Positions 25,428 to 34,792 of a stretch of DNA of 64,000 nt are shown piece after piece (the stretch's first letter is position 1; every line of letters starts with the position of its first letter). Source of the stretch: Phytoactinopolyspora mesophila (lineage in GTDB: Bacteria > Actinomycetota > Actinomycetes > Jiangellales > Jiangellaceae); contig NZ_WLZY01000007.1 of assembly GCF_010122465.1 (NCBI RefSeq), positions 162,934 to 226,933 on the forward strand, written 5' to 3'. A program made the translations under genes and the position numbers. The notes beneath the pieces were generated by a model. That model was not told the DNA's origin. It searched no databases and worked only from the letters and a program-made list of their open reading frames with translations.

Positions 25428-26243
25428 TCAGCTGTCGAGGACCTGGCCCGTTTCGGCATTGCCAGCAAACACAGTATCCACGTCGGAGGCTACGACCGTA
25501 CCGATGGGTTCGCCGCGAATGGCGCGGGCGATGCCGTAGTCCTCCCCCAGCCCGAAGACGACGATAGGAAGTTTGTTGTCCGCGCAAAGACTGAAGGCGG
25601 CCGGATCGGCCACCGCGAGCCGCCGCCGCATGACTTCCCGGTAGGTGATGCTGAGGTACTTGCGGGCCTTCGGGTCCTCGCGAGGATCGGCCTCATATAC
25701 CCCGTCGACGCCGTTCTTCGCCATCAGCAACCGGTCGCAGCCGATCTCCAGCGCACGTTGAGCCGCCACCGTGTCGGTAGTGAAGTACGGCATCCCGGCG
25801 CCCGCCCCGAAAATGACCACCCGCCCCTTCTCGAGGTGCCGGGCAGCTCGGCGCGGGATGTACGGCTCGGCCACCTGCCCCATGGTGATGGCCGTCTGGA
25901 CCCGGGTATCAACCCCGCGTTGCTCGAGGAAGTCCTGCAGGGCCAGGCAATTCATCACGGTTCCGAGCATGCCCATGTAGTCGCCACGAGCCCGGTCCAT
26001 GCCGTTGTTCTGGAGTTCGGCGCCGCGGAAGAAGTTCCCGCCCCCAACCACGATGGCGACCTGAACACCTTCATCGACCACGCTCGCGATCTGAGCGGCG
26101 ATCTGTTTGACGACGTCGGGATCAACGCCGACCTTGCCGCCGCCGAACACCTCACCCGAGAGCTTCAGCAGTACTCTCCTGCCGTGCGCCCGGCCGTCGC
26201 CCGTCGTCAAAGCTGACATCTCGTCAGCTGTCTGCTCCACCAT
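25428..26243 (-). CDS. pyrH: UMP kinase
   Basis: 271 aa amino-acid-kinase fold. The ATP/phosphate loops [10 protein letters not shown] and [13 protein letters not shown] and the UMP/regulatory region [15 protein letters not shown] are present. ATG at 26243 follows GAGGAGG and gives a 30-residue tail before the usual start of homology. It phosphorylates UMP to UDP for nucleotide and cell-wall precursors. Standard order tsf-pyrH-frr. Confidence 0.95.
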   Translation of the reverse strand: MVEQTADEMSALTTGDGRAHGRRVLLKLSGEVFGGGKVGVDPDVVKQIAAQIASVVDEGVQVAIVVGGGNFFRGAELQNNGMDRARGDYMGMLGTVMNCLALQDFLEQRGVDTRVQTAITMGQVAEPYIPRRAARHLEKGRVVIFGAGAGMPYFTTDTVAAQRALEIGCDRLLMAKNGVDGVYEADPREDPKARKYLSITYREVMRRRLAVADPAAFSLCADNKLPIVVFGLGEDYGIARAIRGEPIGTVVASDVDTVFAGNAETGQVLDS

Positions 26244-26285
26244 GGCGCCAGCCTCCTCATGCTCCCGGCGTACCTCACCACGCCC

Positions 26286-26341
26286 CATGATCATCGATGA
26301 TCGCCAGCGGCGGGCTGCCGCAACGATCAACGATGATCATG
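26286..26341. repeat. Palindromic intergenic element (TGATC-ended) between tsf and pyrH
   Basis: An 11-bp perfect outer stem CATGATCATCG/CGATGATCATG (26286-26296, 26331-26341) is followed, after a 2-nt mismatch, by an inner 5-bp stem GATCG/CGATC. It lies in the 121-bp gap between tsf and pyrH and may act as a processing or attenuation hairpin. Confidence 0.65.
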
Positions 26342-26364
26342 AGTACCACGTCCGTCTCCGATTC

Positions 26365-27183
26365 TCAGGCGCCGACGTCGAACCGGGCGAACCGTTTGAC
26401 GGTCACTCCGGCCTCGTCGAGCATGGCACCGACCGTCTTCTTGGAGTCCTTGACCGACGCCTGGTCGACCAGGACGTTCTCCTTGAAGAAGCCGTTGACC
26501 CGGCCCTCCACGATCTTCGGCAGCGCCTGCTCGGGCTTACCTTCCTCGACGGCCGTGGCCTCGGCGATGCGCCGTTCGTTGGCCACGACGTCGGCCGGCA
26601 CGTCGTCCCGCGACACGTACTGCGGACGCATCGCCGCCACCTGCATGGCAGCGTCCCGGGCTGCGTCCGCGTTGTCTCCGGAGTACTCGACGATCACACC
26701 CACCTGGGGCGGAAGGTCGGCCGAGCGGCGGTGCAGGTACGTGGCGACCGCGCCGTCGAAGACCGCGACCTGGCGGATCTCCAGCTTCTCACCGATGACG
26801 GCCGAGGCCGCCGCTACAGCGTCGCCCACGGTACGGCCGTCGGACAGCGTCACCGCGGACAGCGCGGCGACGTCGGCCGGCTTGCTCGCCGCGGCCGCGG
26901 AGACGATCTCGGCTGCCAGCTCCTGGAAATCAGCGTTCTTCGCCACGAAGTCGGTCTCGCACGCGAGCTCGATCATCGCCGCGCCCTCCGCGGCGATCAG
27001 ACCGTTGGCCGTGGTGCGCTCGGCGCTGCGCTTCGCGGCCTTGGCCGCACCTTTGATCCGCAGCACCTCGACCGCTTGGTCGAAGTCGCCGTCGCTCTCC
27101 TCGAGGGCCTTCTTGGCATCCATCATTCCCGCGCCGGTGGCGTCGCGCAGTTTCTTGACATCCGCCGCTGTGAAGTTCGGCAT
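26365..27183 (-). CDS. tsf: Elongation factor Ts
   Basis: 272 aa. The N-terminal UBA-like module ([23 protein letters not shown]) and the EF-Tu-contact motif [10 protein letters not shown] (about residue 80) identify it. It regenerates EF-Tu-GTP. It follows rpsB on the same strand after a terminator-like hairpin. Confidence 0.96.
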   Translation of the reverse strand: MPNFTAADVKKLRDATGAGMMDAKKALEESDGDFDQAVEVLRIKGAAKAAKRSAERTTANGLIAAEGAAMIELACETDFVAKNADFQELAAEIVSAAAASKPADVAALSAVTLSDGRTVGDAVAAASAVIGEKLEIRQVAVFDGAVATYLHRRSADLPPQVGVIVEYSGDNADAARDAAMQVAAMRPQYVSRDDVPADVVANERRIAEATAVEEGKPEQALPKIVEGRVNGFFKENVLVDQASVKDSKKTVGAMLDEAGVTVKRFARFDVGA

Positions 27184-27314
27184 CTCTTACGCTTCTCTCT
27201 CCGTTATCGTGGCTCGTCGGGGATTTGTTGCCGGGCCGGACCAACGGTCTGCCGTGCTACCAGCGGCTGCTCGCCGAGTGGTCGACGGCCCTTCGTCTCG
27301 TCAATCACGTACGA

Positions 27315-27353
27315 CGGCAGCGGCGTTCCTCGAAGCCGGGAACGCCGCTGCCG
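27315..27353 (-). terminator. Hairpin between rpsB and tsf
   Basis: A perfect 15-bp stem CGGCAGCGGCGTTCC (27315-27329) with 27339-27353, 9-nt loop. It sits directly after the rpsB stop and before tsf. It can set a lower tsf level by partial termination or protect the rpsB 3' end. Confidence 0.65.
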
Positions 27354-27363
27354 TTGAACAGGC

Positions 27364-28287
27364 TCAGGCCTGAGAACTCGCGGTCTGGGCGAGGTCGGCC
27401 TCTGCCTCGGTCGTCGGCTCTTGCGCAGCCGGTGCCGACTCGTCGGCCGCAGCAGCTGTGGCAGCCTGCTCTTCGGTCGCGGGGGCGGCCTCCTTGTTCG
27501 CGCCACCCTCGGCGCCCACGAGCAGTTCTTTCTCCCACTCGGCCAACGGCTCGTCAGCGGCGACCTCGGCAGCAGCCTCGTCCCCGGGGCGCTGCCCATG
27601 GCGCGCGATCAGACCGTCGGCAACGCCGTCGGCGACAACCCGGGTCAGCAGGTTGACCGCACGGATCGCGTCGTCGTTACCCGGGATCGGGAAGTCGACC
27701 TCGTCCGGATCACAGTTGGTGTCCAGAATGGCGACCACCGGGATGCCGAGCTTGCGGGCCTCGTCGACAGCGAGGTGCTCCTTCTTGGTGTCGACGATCC
27801 ATACCGCGCTGGGAACCTTCCCCATGGTGCGTACACCACCGAGCGTCCGGTCCAGCTTGTCCCGCTCACGCTTACGCATGAGCAGCTCTTTCTTCGTCAG
27901 CCCCGACGCGGCGACGTCGTCGAAGTCGAGCTCTTCGAGCTCCTTCAACCGCTGAAGCCGCTTGTTGACCGTCTGGAAGTTGGTCAGCATGCCACCGAGC
28001 CAGCGCTCGGTGACGTAGGGCATGTTCACCCGGGTCGCCTGCTCACGGACGGCTTCCTGCGCCTGCTTCTTGGTGCCGACGAACAGGATGGTGCCGCCGT
28101 GGGCGACCGTCTCCTTGATGAACTCGTATGCGCGGTCGATGTAGGACAACGACTGCTGCAGGTCGATGATGTAGATGCCATTGCGCTCAGTGAAGATGAA
28201 CCGCTTCATCTTCGGGTTCCAGCGCCGAGTCTGGTGCCCGAAGTGTACGCCGCTCTCCAGGAGCTGCTTCATGGTGACGACGGCCAT
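27364..28287 (-). CDS. rpsB: 30S ribosomal protein S2
   Basis: 307 aa. S2 hallmarks are present: [22 protein letters not shown] at the N-terminus, [17 protein letters not shown], and [25 protein letters not shown]. The last 65 residues are an Ala/Glu/Thr-rich acidic tail, longer than in E. coli S2 and common in actinobacteria. The ATG at 28287 is the family start; upstream in-frame ATGs lie in the leader. Confidence 0.96.
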   Translation of the reverse strand: MAVVTMKQLLESGVHFGHQTRRWNPKMKRFIFTERNGIYIIDLQQSLSYIDRAYEFIKETVAHGGTILFVGTKKQAQEAVREQATRVNMPYVTERWLGGMLTNFQTVNKRLQRLKELEELDFDDVAASGLTKKELLMRKRERDKLDRTLGGVRTMGKVPSAVWIVDTKKEHLAVDEARKLGIPVVAILDTNCDPDEVDFPIPGNDDAIRAVNLLTRVVADGVADGLIARHGQRPGDEAAAEVAADEPLAEWEKELLVGAEGGANKEAAPATEEQAATAAAADESAPAAQEPTTEAEADLAQTASSQA

Positions 28288-28542
28288 AGCCGCGCCTACC
28301 TCCCTCTCGCGCCTACACTCCGGGAGGCGCGTCGTTGTGGTTGTCTCGCGGACAGCCCGGTTACTGCCGCGCCTGGTGCCCGAAAGTCCTACCGCCAACC
28401 CTGGCAGCGCCAGGGACCACGACAGCGGACCGATACAACGGACACGCGAATTTTTGGCCCAGTCAAACTGAACCAACCGCCAGTGTACGGCACACCCGGC
28501 CGCCTCACCACCCGCCCACCACACGCGCTGCACCCCACCTTT
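28288..28542 (-). other. rpsB upstream/leader region
   Basis: About 255 bp without a gene. On the rpsB strand there is a -35-like TTGACT (28466-28461) but no convincing -10 at 17-18 bp. A small 7-bp hairpin CCCTGGC/GCCAGGG (28399-28405, 28409-28415) lies in the would-be leader. It probably holds the rpsB promoter. Confidence 0.4.
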
Positions 28543-28635
28543 CCGGTGATCGTCAGTGGGTTGTGGTCGCTCGTGGGTGATCGTCAGTGGGATGTGGTGG
28601 CGGTTCAGCGACCACAACCCACTGACGATCACCGG
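28543..28635. repeat. Long palindromic repeat with an internal direct copy
   Basis: A perfect 29-bp inverted repeat (28543-28571 with 28607-28635, arm beginning CCGGTGATCGTCAGTGGGTT). The loop contains a third, direct copy of the arm from about 28577. A relative with the same three-part plan is at 56810-56902, and both are followed by a nearly identical GAAGGGTC-containing flank. It lies just past the end of the second peptide ABC operon and could terminate it. Confidence 0.75.
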
Positions 28636-28642
28636 AGAAGGG

Positions 28643-29905
28643 TCAGCCCGTCACGCCGTGGAGGTGGCAGGCGGCTAGATGCTGGGCTGGGAGATGCTGG
28701 CCATCGTCGGCGGCCCCCTCCGCGCTCACCCCGGGCTCCTCCGCGCTCACCCCGGGCTCCTCCGCGCTCGCACCGCTGACCCCTGGCTCCTCCGCGCTCG
28801 CACCGCTCACCCCGGGCTCCTCCGCGCTCGCACCGCTCACCCCGGGCTCCTCCGCGCTCGCACCGCTCACCCCGGGCTCCTCCGCGCTCGCACCGCTCAC
28901 CCCGGGCTCCTCCGCGCTCGCACCATTCACACCGGTCGCACCGGTCGCACCGGTCGCGCCGACGGACTGCAGCACAGGGTCGTGGTGCGGGCACGGCTCG
29001 AACACCTTCGGGCACCGGGTCCGGAACCTGCAGCCCGACGGCGGATCGGCCGGGCTCGGCACGTCACCGTGAAGCACTATGCGCCGGCGCTCCCTTTCGC
29101 GTTCCGGCACCGGTACGGGCACCGCTGACACCAGCGCCTCGGTGTATGGGTGCTCCGGTGTGCTCACCAGCGACGTCGCGGGGCCCACTTCGACGACGCG
29201 CCCGAGGTACATCACCGCGATCCGGTCCGCGATCTGCCGGACCGCCGCGAGGTCGTGGGAGACGAACAGATAGGTCAAGCCGAACTCACGCTGCAGACGG
29301 ACGAGCAGGTTGACCACCTGCGCTTGCACCGAGACATCCAGAGAGGCGATCGGCTCGTCGCAGACGATGAACTCGGGCTCACCCGCCAGTGCGCGGGCGA
29401 TACCGACCCGTTGCCGTTGCCCGCCGGAGAACTCGTGCGGATAACGCCCACGCAGGTCCGGGTCCAACCCCACGACCTCCATCAGCTCCCCGACCCTGGC
29501 CGCCTGGGCAGCACGCCCGCGGCGCAACCGGTGAATCAGCAGTGGTTCACCGATCGAGTCGCCTACGGTCCGTCGGGGATCCAGCGACGCGAAAGGGTCC
29601 TGGAAGATCATCGCCATCCGCCGCCGGAGCGATCTGAGCTGCGAGGCCGGCAGCGCCGTGACGTCGACGCCGTCGAACTCGATCCGCCCGGCTGTCGGTT
29701 CCACCAGTCGTAAGAGCGCGTTGCCAAGCGTGGATTTCCCGCATCCGGATTCCCCGACGAGGCCGAGTGTCTCGCCGCGGCGAACCTGCAGGTCCACGCC
29801 GTCCACGGCTCGCACGTGGCCGGTGACACCGCGGAAGGGCGCCGTCGAACGGATCGGGAAATGAACCTCCACCCCCGCAGCCGTGACCAGAATGTCGTCG
29901 CTCAC
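28643..29905 (-). CDS. Oligopeptide ABC transporter ATP-binding protein (OppF/DppF type) with a repetitive C-terminal tail
   Basis: 420 aa. Residues 1-330 are a standard ATPase: Walker [10 protein letters not shown], signature FSGGQRQR, Walker [14 protein letters not shown]-loop VSHDLA, and the Cys extension [16 protein letters not shown]. From about 335 the protein becomes low complexity: collagen-like GATGATGATG, then the decapeptide [10 protein letters not shown] repeated about five times plus shortened copies. It ends HLHGVTG. The tail is absent from ordinary relatives. GTG at 29905 lies 1 bp after the stop of the upstream ATPase gene, with GGAAGGG before it. It is the last gene of the operon. 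Confidence 0.87.
   Translation of the reverse strand: MSDDILVTAAGVEVHFPIRSTAPFRGVTGHVRAVDGVDLQVRRGETLGLVGESGCGKSTLGNALLRLVEPTAGRIEFDGVDVTALPASQLRSLRRRMAMIFQDPFASLDPRRTVGDSIGEPLLIHRLRRGRAAQAARVGELMEVVGLDPDLRGRYPHEFSGGQRQRVGIARALAGEPEFIVCDEPIASLDVSVQAQVVNLLVRLQREFGLTYLFVSHDLAAVRQIADRIAVMYLGRVVEVGPATSLVSTPEHPYTEALVSAVPVPVPERERERRRIVLHGDVPSPADPPSGCRFRTRCPKVFEPCPHHDPVLQSVGATGATGATGVNGASAEEPGVSGASAEEPGVSGASAEEPGVSGASAEEPGVSGASAEEPGVSGASAEEPGVSAEEPGVSAEGAADDGQHLPAQHLAACHLHGVTG
28729..28957. repeat. 30-bp minisatellite inside the ATPase gene
   Basis: Five 30-bp units (28771-28920) lie end to end. The last four, 28801-28920, are identical; the first differs at a few bases. Shortened 21-bp copies precede them (28729-28770), and three 9-bp CACCGGTCG-type units (about 28930-28957) follow. 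All units are multiples of 3, so the frame is kept. The identity of four copies points to recent expansion. Confidence 0.85.
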
Positions 29906-29906
29906 G

Positions 29907-30908
29907 TCAGGGCCCTTCCGGCGAGTAGAACGTCGCCGCTCGATGCCGGCGACCACCGGCGACCTGCGTCAGCGGCGGCACCTCATGGCTGCACCGGTCG
30001 TCGGCGCGGATCGGGCATCGGGGAAAGAACGCACACCCGGGCGGCAGCGCGACGGGATCGGGTGGCAGCCCTGGCATGGTCAGCAGCGGATCCCGGTCAC
30101 GAGCTGCGCGGGGATCGTCCACGACCGGCATGGAGCCGAGCAACCCCCGCGTGTACGGATGAACCGGGCGGTCGAACAGCTCGTCCGCGCTTCCTTCTTC
30201 CACCGTGCGGCCCGCGTACATCACCAGGACGTGATGGGCAATACCCGCAACCACACCAAGATCGTGCGTAATCCACACCACGCCGGTGCGGTGTTCGGCC
30301 TGAAGTCGCTGGATCAGCTCGAGGATCTGCGCCTGAACAGTGACGTCCAGCGCCGTCGTCGCCTCGTCGGCGATCAACACCCGCGGCTCACCGGCCAGCG
30401 CTATGGCGATCATCACCCGCTGCCGCATCCCGCCGGACAGCTGGTGAGGATACGCGTCCAGCCGAGACCTCGGGTCCGGTATGCCCACCTCTGCCAGCAG
30501 TTCCTCCGCCCGTTTGCGAGCGACGTCCTTCGCGGTGGATCGGTGCGCGCGGATCGCCTCGACGATTTGCCGCCCGACCGTCAGCACCGGGTTGAGCGAC
30601 GTCATCGGATCTTGGAAGACCATGCCGATACCCGCACCCCGGATCGCCCGCAAGTACTCTTCCGGCCGCCCGATGAGCTCTTCGCCGCCGAAGATGGCAC
30701 TTCCCTGGACCCGCGCGACGCCCGTGGGCAACAGTCCGAGCAACGCCAGCGTGCTGACGCTCTTACCCGAGCCCGACTCGCCCACGATCGCCAATGTCCG
30801 CCCCGCCTCGACGTCGTACGTCACGCCGTTGACGACGCGCGCCAAGCCACGCCGCGTGCGAAACGCCACATGCAGATCGCGCACCGACAGCACCGCCTCG
30901 CTCGTCAT
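29907..30908 (-). CDS. Oligopeptide ABC transporter ATP-binding protein (OppD/DppD type)
   Basis: 333 aa. Walker A is GESGSGKS, signature LSGGMRQR, Walker [14 protein letters not shown]-loop ITHDLG. The C-terminal Cys motif [15 protein letters not shown] is complete. As in the first operon, the Walker B Pro is Ala. It overlaps the permease gene upstream by 4 bp and is followed by the OppF-type ATPase after 1 bp. Confidence 0.9.
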   Translation of the reverse strand: MTSEAVLSVRDLHVAFRTRRGLARVVNGVTYDVEAGRTLAIVGESGSGKSVSTLALLGLLPTGVARVQGSAIFGGEELIGRPEEYLRAIRGAGIGMVFQDPMTSLNPVLTVGRQIVEAIRAHRSTAKDVARKRAEELLAEVGIPDPRSRLDAYPHQLSGGMRQRVMIAIALAGEPRVLIADEATTALDVTVQAQILELIQRLQAEHRTGVVWITHDLGVVAGIAHHVLVMYAGRTVEEGSADELFDRPVHPYTRGLLGSMPVVDDPRAARDRDPLLTMPGLPPDPVALPPGCAFFPRCPIRADDRCSHEVPPLTQVAGGRRHRAATFYSPEGP

Positions 30909-31825
30909 CTGCCCCCTCCCTTTCCGGTCAGCACGGAACGCTGGCGTGGGTCCAGCACGTCGCGCAATGCGTCACCGAAGACGTTGAACGCGAGCACGAC
31001 GAGGAAGATCGCCAAGCCGGGGAACAGCGCTATCCACCACGCCTGTTCGATGAATCCACGCCCTTCGGCGAGCATGAGGCCCCAGGACGGATTCGGTGGC
31101 TGCGTGCCCAGGCCCACAAAACTCAGTGCGGCCTCGGACAGAATCGCGAAGGCCAGGCTGATCGTCGTCTGGACGATGATGGGCGGCGCGGCGTTGGGCA
31201 GCACATGGCGGAAGATGATCCGCAGGTCGCCGGCGCCGCTGGCTCTCGACGCGCGGATGAACACCTCTTCGCGGACGCTCAAGACGCTGGCGCGGGTGAC
31301 TCTGGCGAAAATCGGCGTGTAGACGATACCGATGGCGATCATCGCGTTCGTCTCACCCCGGCCCAGGATGGCCAGCACCGCGATCGCCATCAACAACGCC
31401 GGGAAGGCGAACAGCATGTCCATGAATCGCATCAGCGCGTCGTCGACCCACCGGCCGAAATACCCGGCGAACAGGCCGATCAGCACACCGGCCACCAGCG
31501 AGATACCGACCGCCACCGCCCCCACGCGCAGCGACACCTCCGCCCCCATCAGCACCCGCGAGAACACGTCCCGCCCGAACTGATCGGTGCCGAACCAATG
31601 TGCACCCGACGGCGACTCGAGCTGATCTCCGACGAATTGCTCGTTGTACCCGTACGGCGCGAGCCACTCTCCGAATATCCCGATGAACACCAAAACCAGC
31701 AGGACCACACCGGCCACGACAGCCATCGGGTTGCGCAGGAGGAGCGTGATGGTCTCCGCCCACCGCGGGCGATGTTTCTCAGGCCTGGCGACGTGGTCGC
31801 CGCTGGTGACGTCGTCGCTGGTCAT
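30905..31825 (-). CDS. Oligopeptide ABC transporter permease (OppC/DppC type)
   Basis: 306 aa. The OppC N-terminal helix (about 30-50), the hallmark FGTDQFGRDVFSR, and the EAA loop ASRASGAGDLRIIFRHVLPN are present, with a DPRQRS C-terminal ending. ATG at 31825 overlaps the OppB stop by 4 bp; the upstream open frame is not used. It forms the translocation channel with the OppB-type partner. Confidence 0.9.
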   Translation of the reverse strand: MTSDDVTSGDHVARPEKHRPRWAETITLLLRNPMAVVAGVVLLVLVFIGIFGEWLAPYGYNEQFVGDQLESPSGAHWFGTDQFGRDVFSRVLMGAEVSLRVGAVAVGISLVAGVLIGLFAGYFGRWVDDALMRFMDMLFAFPALLMAIAVLAILGRGETNAMIAIGIVYTPIFARVTRASVLSVREEVFIRASRASGAGDLRIIFRHVLPNAAPPIIVQTTISLAFAILSEAALSFVGLGTQPPNPSWGLMLAEGRGFIEQAWWIALFPGLAIFLVVLAFNVFGDALRDVLDPRQRSVLTGKGGGR

Positions 31826-32778
31826 GACGCCGCCTTCTGATAGCTGATCCGCGGATCCAGTTTCGCGTACACCAGATCGACGACGAGATTCACCACGAGG
31901 AAGATCACCGCGAACAGCAGTACCGCTCCCTGTAGCAGCGAGTAGTCCCGGCCTTCGACTGCCTGCAGCGCCATCTGCCCGAGCCCTGGCCACGCGAAGA
32001 CGATCTCGACGATCACGACGCCGGAGAGCAAGTAGGCCAGTTGCACGCCGCCGACGGTCACCAACGGCACCAGCGCGTTGCGCAGCACGTGCCAGGTGAG
32101 GACATCACGTGCACGCATGCCCTTGGCCCGGGCGGCGCGGACATGATCCTGCCCCAGCGCCTCCAGCACCGACGAGCGGACGAACCGGGTCAGGATCGAG
32201 CCGCTGGCCACCCCGGCTGTGATGGCCGGCATGATCAGGTGCCGGGCCCATTGGAGCGGATCGTCGGTCAGCCCGACGTACCCGCCGGAAGGCAACCATC
32301 CCAGGGTGCCGGCGAAGATCAGGATGAACATGATCCCCATCCAGAAGTCCGGGATGCTCAAGCCGGCTTGACTGCCGACGGTCGCAAACCAGTCCACCGG
32401 CGAGCGCGGCTTCAACGCCGAGATAGTGCCCAGTGGTATCGCGATCAACAACGCGACCATGATCGCCGCTATCGCGAGCGACACGGTGGCCGGAACACGT
32501 TCCATGATCAGCTCGGACACCGGCCGTCCGCTGCGAAAGCTCACCCCGAGATCGCCGGTCACGGCCGATCCGATCCAGTTGAAGTACTGGATCAGGAGGG
32601 GGTCGTCCAGGCCCGCGCGCTCGCGCATGGCGAGGTACGTCGCTTCCGTCCCGCGAGTGCCCAGCGCTTGCCGGATCGGGTCGCCGGGCACGAGATGAAT
32701 GATCGCGAAGACGAGAATACTGACGCCGATCAGCACGATCACCGACTGGAGCAGCCGGCGCAGCACGTACCCGCTCAC
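31822..32778 (-). CDS. Oligopeptide ABC transporter permease (OppB/DppB type)
   Basis: 318 aa with six predicted helices. The N-terminus YVLRRLLQSVIVLIGVSILVF and the EAA loop ARAKGMRARDVLTWHVLRNA are typical. The C-terminus ends in KLDPRI. GTG at 32778 is preceded by GGCGGTGG. It lies 118 bp downstream of the binding-protein gene, with a large hairpin in between. Confidence 0.9.
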   Translation of the reverse strand: MSGYVLRRLLQSVIVLIGVSILVFAIIHLVPGDPIRQALGTRGTEATYLAMRERAGLDDPLLIQYFNWIGSAVTGDLGVSFRSGRPVSELIMERVPATVSLAIAAIMVALLIAIPLGTISALKPRSPVDWFATVGSQAGLSIPDFWMGIMFILIFAGTLGWLPSGGYVGLTDDPLQWARHLIMPAITAGVASGSILTRFVRSSVLEALGQDHVRAARAKGMRARDVLTWHVLRNALVPLVTVGGVQLAYLLSGVVIVEIVFAWPGLGQMALQAVEGRDYSLLQGAVLLFAVIFLVVNLVVDLVYAKLDPRISYQKAAS

Positions 32779-32817
32779 GGACCACCGCCGTGAGCCGGCG
32801 CCGTAGCCACACGACCA

Positions 32818-32869
32818 TGATCATTGTCCGGTTGTGGGCGCACTGGCACCCACAACCGGACAATGATCA
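32818..32869. repeat. Long hairpin between the binding-protein and permease genes
   Basis: A perfect 21-bp inverted repeat (arm TGATCATTGTCCGGTTGTGGG, 32818-32838, with 32849-32869), 10-nt loop. In ABC operons such hairpins let the binding protein be made in excess by stopping part of the transcripts or shielding the 3' end. The arm ends in the TGATC motif shared with other intergenic palindromes here. Confidence 0.75.
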
Positions 32870-32896
32870 AGCCACCAAGGCCTATCTGCGAAGCTG

Positions 32897-34465
32897 TCAC
32901 TCCGGCAGCGTCACGTTCTCGAAGTTGATCGCCCGGTCCGGGCGGATCTCGTAACCCCCGACACCTTCGGCCCACGCTTGAACCACGTCGGGGTTGTACA
33001 GGTAGATGTAGCTGGCGTCGCCGACGATCATCTCGGCGGCTTGGTCGTACAGCGCCTTTCGCGCATCTTGATCGAGTTCGGCGGCGGCTTGGTCGAGCAG
33101 GCTGTCGACCTCGTCGTTCGAGTATCCCTGCGCGTTGAATCCGCCGTCGCTGTGGTGCTGAGCGTGGTAGAAGTCGAACGGGTCGAGATTGCCGAGCCAG
33201 GACCACATGAACGCGTCGAACTCACCCTCGGCCTGGCGGTCCAGCCACGTGCTGTCCGGCTCCTGTTCGATGGTGACATCGATGCCGATCTCGGACAGGT
33301 TGGCCTCCATCGCCTGAGCGGCCTGCACACCCTCGGTGTCCTGAACCACCATGATCGCCAGCGACTGGCCCTCGTCGACGCCGGCAGCGTCCAGCAGCGA
33401 GCGGGCCTCGTCCGGGTCGTGCTCGAACGGCGCGTAGTCGTGGAACCAGAAACTGTCCGCCGGGATGGCTGTCTGGTTCACCGTGGCCGCGCCGAACTGA
33501 GCGACGTCCACGACCTGGTCGCGGTTGATGCCCGTCGCCACCGCCTGCCGCGCCTCGACCTGGTCCCACGGCTCCACTTCCTGGTTCAACGCCACGTACC
33601 AGTAGTCGACGCTCGGCGAGATGCCGACCTCGATACCGGCTTCTCCCTGCAGCGTGTCGATGTCCTGCGGCGGGATGTTGTCGGTCCAGTGGATCTCGCC
33701 GTTTCGCAGCGACGTCAAAGCCGTGGTGGCCTCACCGACGTAGCGGAACTCGACCGCTTCGACGGTGGGCGTGCCGCCCCAGTAGTCGTCGAACGCGGTG
33801 ATCGTCATACCGCCGGCACCGGGCGAGCCGAGCTCGAACGGCCCGGTCCCGACCGCTTCGGTGGACAGATCGTGCTCGTCCGCCGCGCCCTCGGGGATGA
33901 TCGCCATGCCTTTGAAGCCGCCGACGTTGGCGAGCAGGTTAGGGGCCGGCTCGCTCAGTTCCATGACGACGGTGTGCGGGTCGGGCGCGGAGATCTCATC
34001 CACCGACGCGAAGCGGAAGGCGTTCGCCATCTCGTCATCGATGATCCGGTTGAACGAGTAGACCACATCGTCCGAGCTGAACTCGCTGCCATCATGGAAC
34101 GTGACATCGTCACGGAGGGTGAACGTCCAGGTCAGGCCGTCTTCGCTCGTGTCCCACTCGGAGGCGAGACTCGGCTGGAACTCGCCCTCGGCGTCGGGCA
34201 CGACGAGGGTGTCGTACACGTTCTCGAGCACCTGGAAGCTCGCGTATGCCGAGGTTGCATGCGGGTCGAACTGGTCCGGCTCGCCGGAGATGGCGGCTAT
34301 CAGGGTGCCGCCGGCCGGTGCGCCGTCGGCGTCCTCGCCGTTGTCGGCTGGTGTGTCGTCGATCGGCACGCCCTCGTCGTCGCCACCACACGACGCCAGC
34401 ACCAGCGCAGTGCCGAAAGCCAGCGCGCCCATCGTCCGGAGTCCTCTTCGTCTCGTTCGCGCCAT
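32897..34465 (-). CDS. Peptide ABC transporter substrate-binding lipoprotein (SBP family 5)
   Basis: 522 aa. Twin-arginine-like basic start (MARTRRRGLRT), a hydrophobic core and lipobox LASC (Cys about residue 25) mark an exported lipoprotein, followed by an acidic linker. The SBP_bac_5 domain covers about 50-520, with characteristic WTFTLRDDVTFHDGSEFSSDDVVYS. It binds extracellular peptides (or nickel or other ligands in some members) for the downstream permeases. ATG at 34465 has GGGAG upstream. First gene of the minus-strand operon ending at 28643. Confidence 0.9.
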   Translation of the reverse strand: MARTRRRGLRTMGALAFGTALVLASCGGDDEGVPIDDTPADNGEDADGAPAGGTLIAAISGEPDQFDPHATSAYASFQVLENVYDTLVVPDAEGEFQPSLASEWDTSEDGLTWTFTLRDDVTFHDGSEFSSDDVVYSFNRIIDDEMANAFRFASVDEISAPDPHTVVMELSEPAPNLLANVGGFKGMAIIPEGAADEHDLSTEAVGTGPFELGSPGAGGMTITAFDDYWGGTPTVEAVEFRYVGEATTALTSLRNGEIHWTDNIPPQDIDTLQGEAGIEVGISPSVDYWYVALNQEVEPWDQVEARQAVATGINRDQVVDVAQFGAATVNQTAIPADSFWFHDYAPFEHDPDEARSLLDAAGVDEGQSLAIMVVQDTEGVQAAQAMEANLSEIGIDVTIEQEPDSTWLDRQAEGEFDAFMWSWLGNLDPFDFYHAQHHSDGGFNAQGYSNDEVDSLLDQAAAELDQDARKALYDQAAEMIVGDASYIYLYNPDVVQAWAEGVGGYEIRPDRAINFENVTLPE

Positions 34466-34792
34466 TGCTCTCGTCTCCCTCTGGCCAAGCCTTCGTATCG
34501 AATCCACGACTCGGTCGCGACCACCGGCGGGCGTTCGCCGCGGATCTCGTCGCCTCACGTTAGTCACACATCTATACCCACGTTCGAGCCTTTCGAGTTA
34601 CCCCCGGCGCACGTCCACTTAATAGCCACCTTCGACCACCTTCGTTATCGTTTCGTGACATCGGTGTGACCGAAATGCTCGGCGTGTCCGTTGAACGTTG
34701 TCCAAAGGACGGCGGCCGGTCGGCCGGAAGTTGTCCACATTCGCCGAAGTCCGTCCTGACGTCGGTGGGTCCGGGCGGCAAGGCTCGGACCC
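34466..34792. other. Divergent intergenic region (binding protein / M23 protein)
   Basis: 327 bp with no supported gene. It must hold the promoters of the minus-strand peptide operon and of the plus-strand M23 gene. AT content rises near 34600-34670, and CCACCTTCG occurs twice close together (about 34625-34642). No strong palindrome or consensus promoter stands out. Confidence 0.4.

Noticed and set aside
28729-28957. Tandem repeats taken as a possible CRISPR array
   Set aside because: Units are contiguous 30-bp copies without spacers, lie in the ATPase coding frame, and encode [10 protein letters not shown]; no cas gene nearby.
32978-34669. A 563-codon open frame on the plus strand
   Set aside because: Antisense of the peptide-binding lipoprotein gene; no recognisable motifs.
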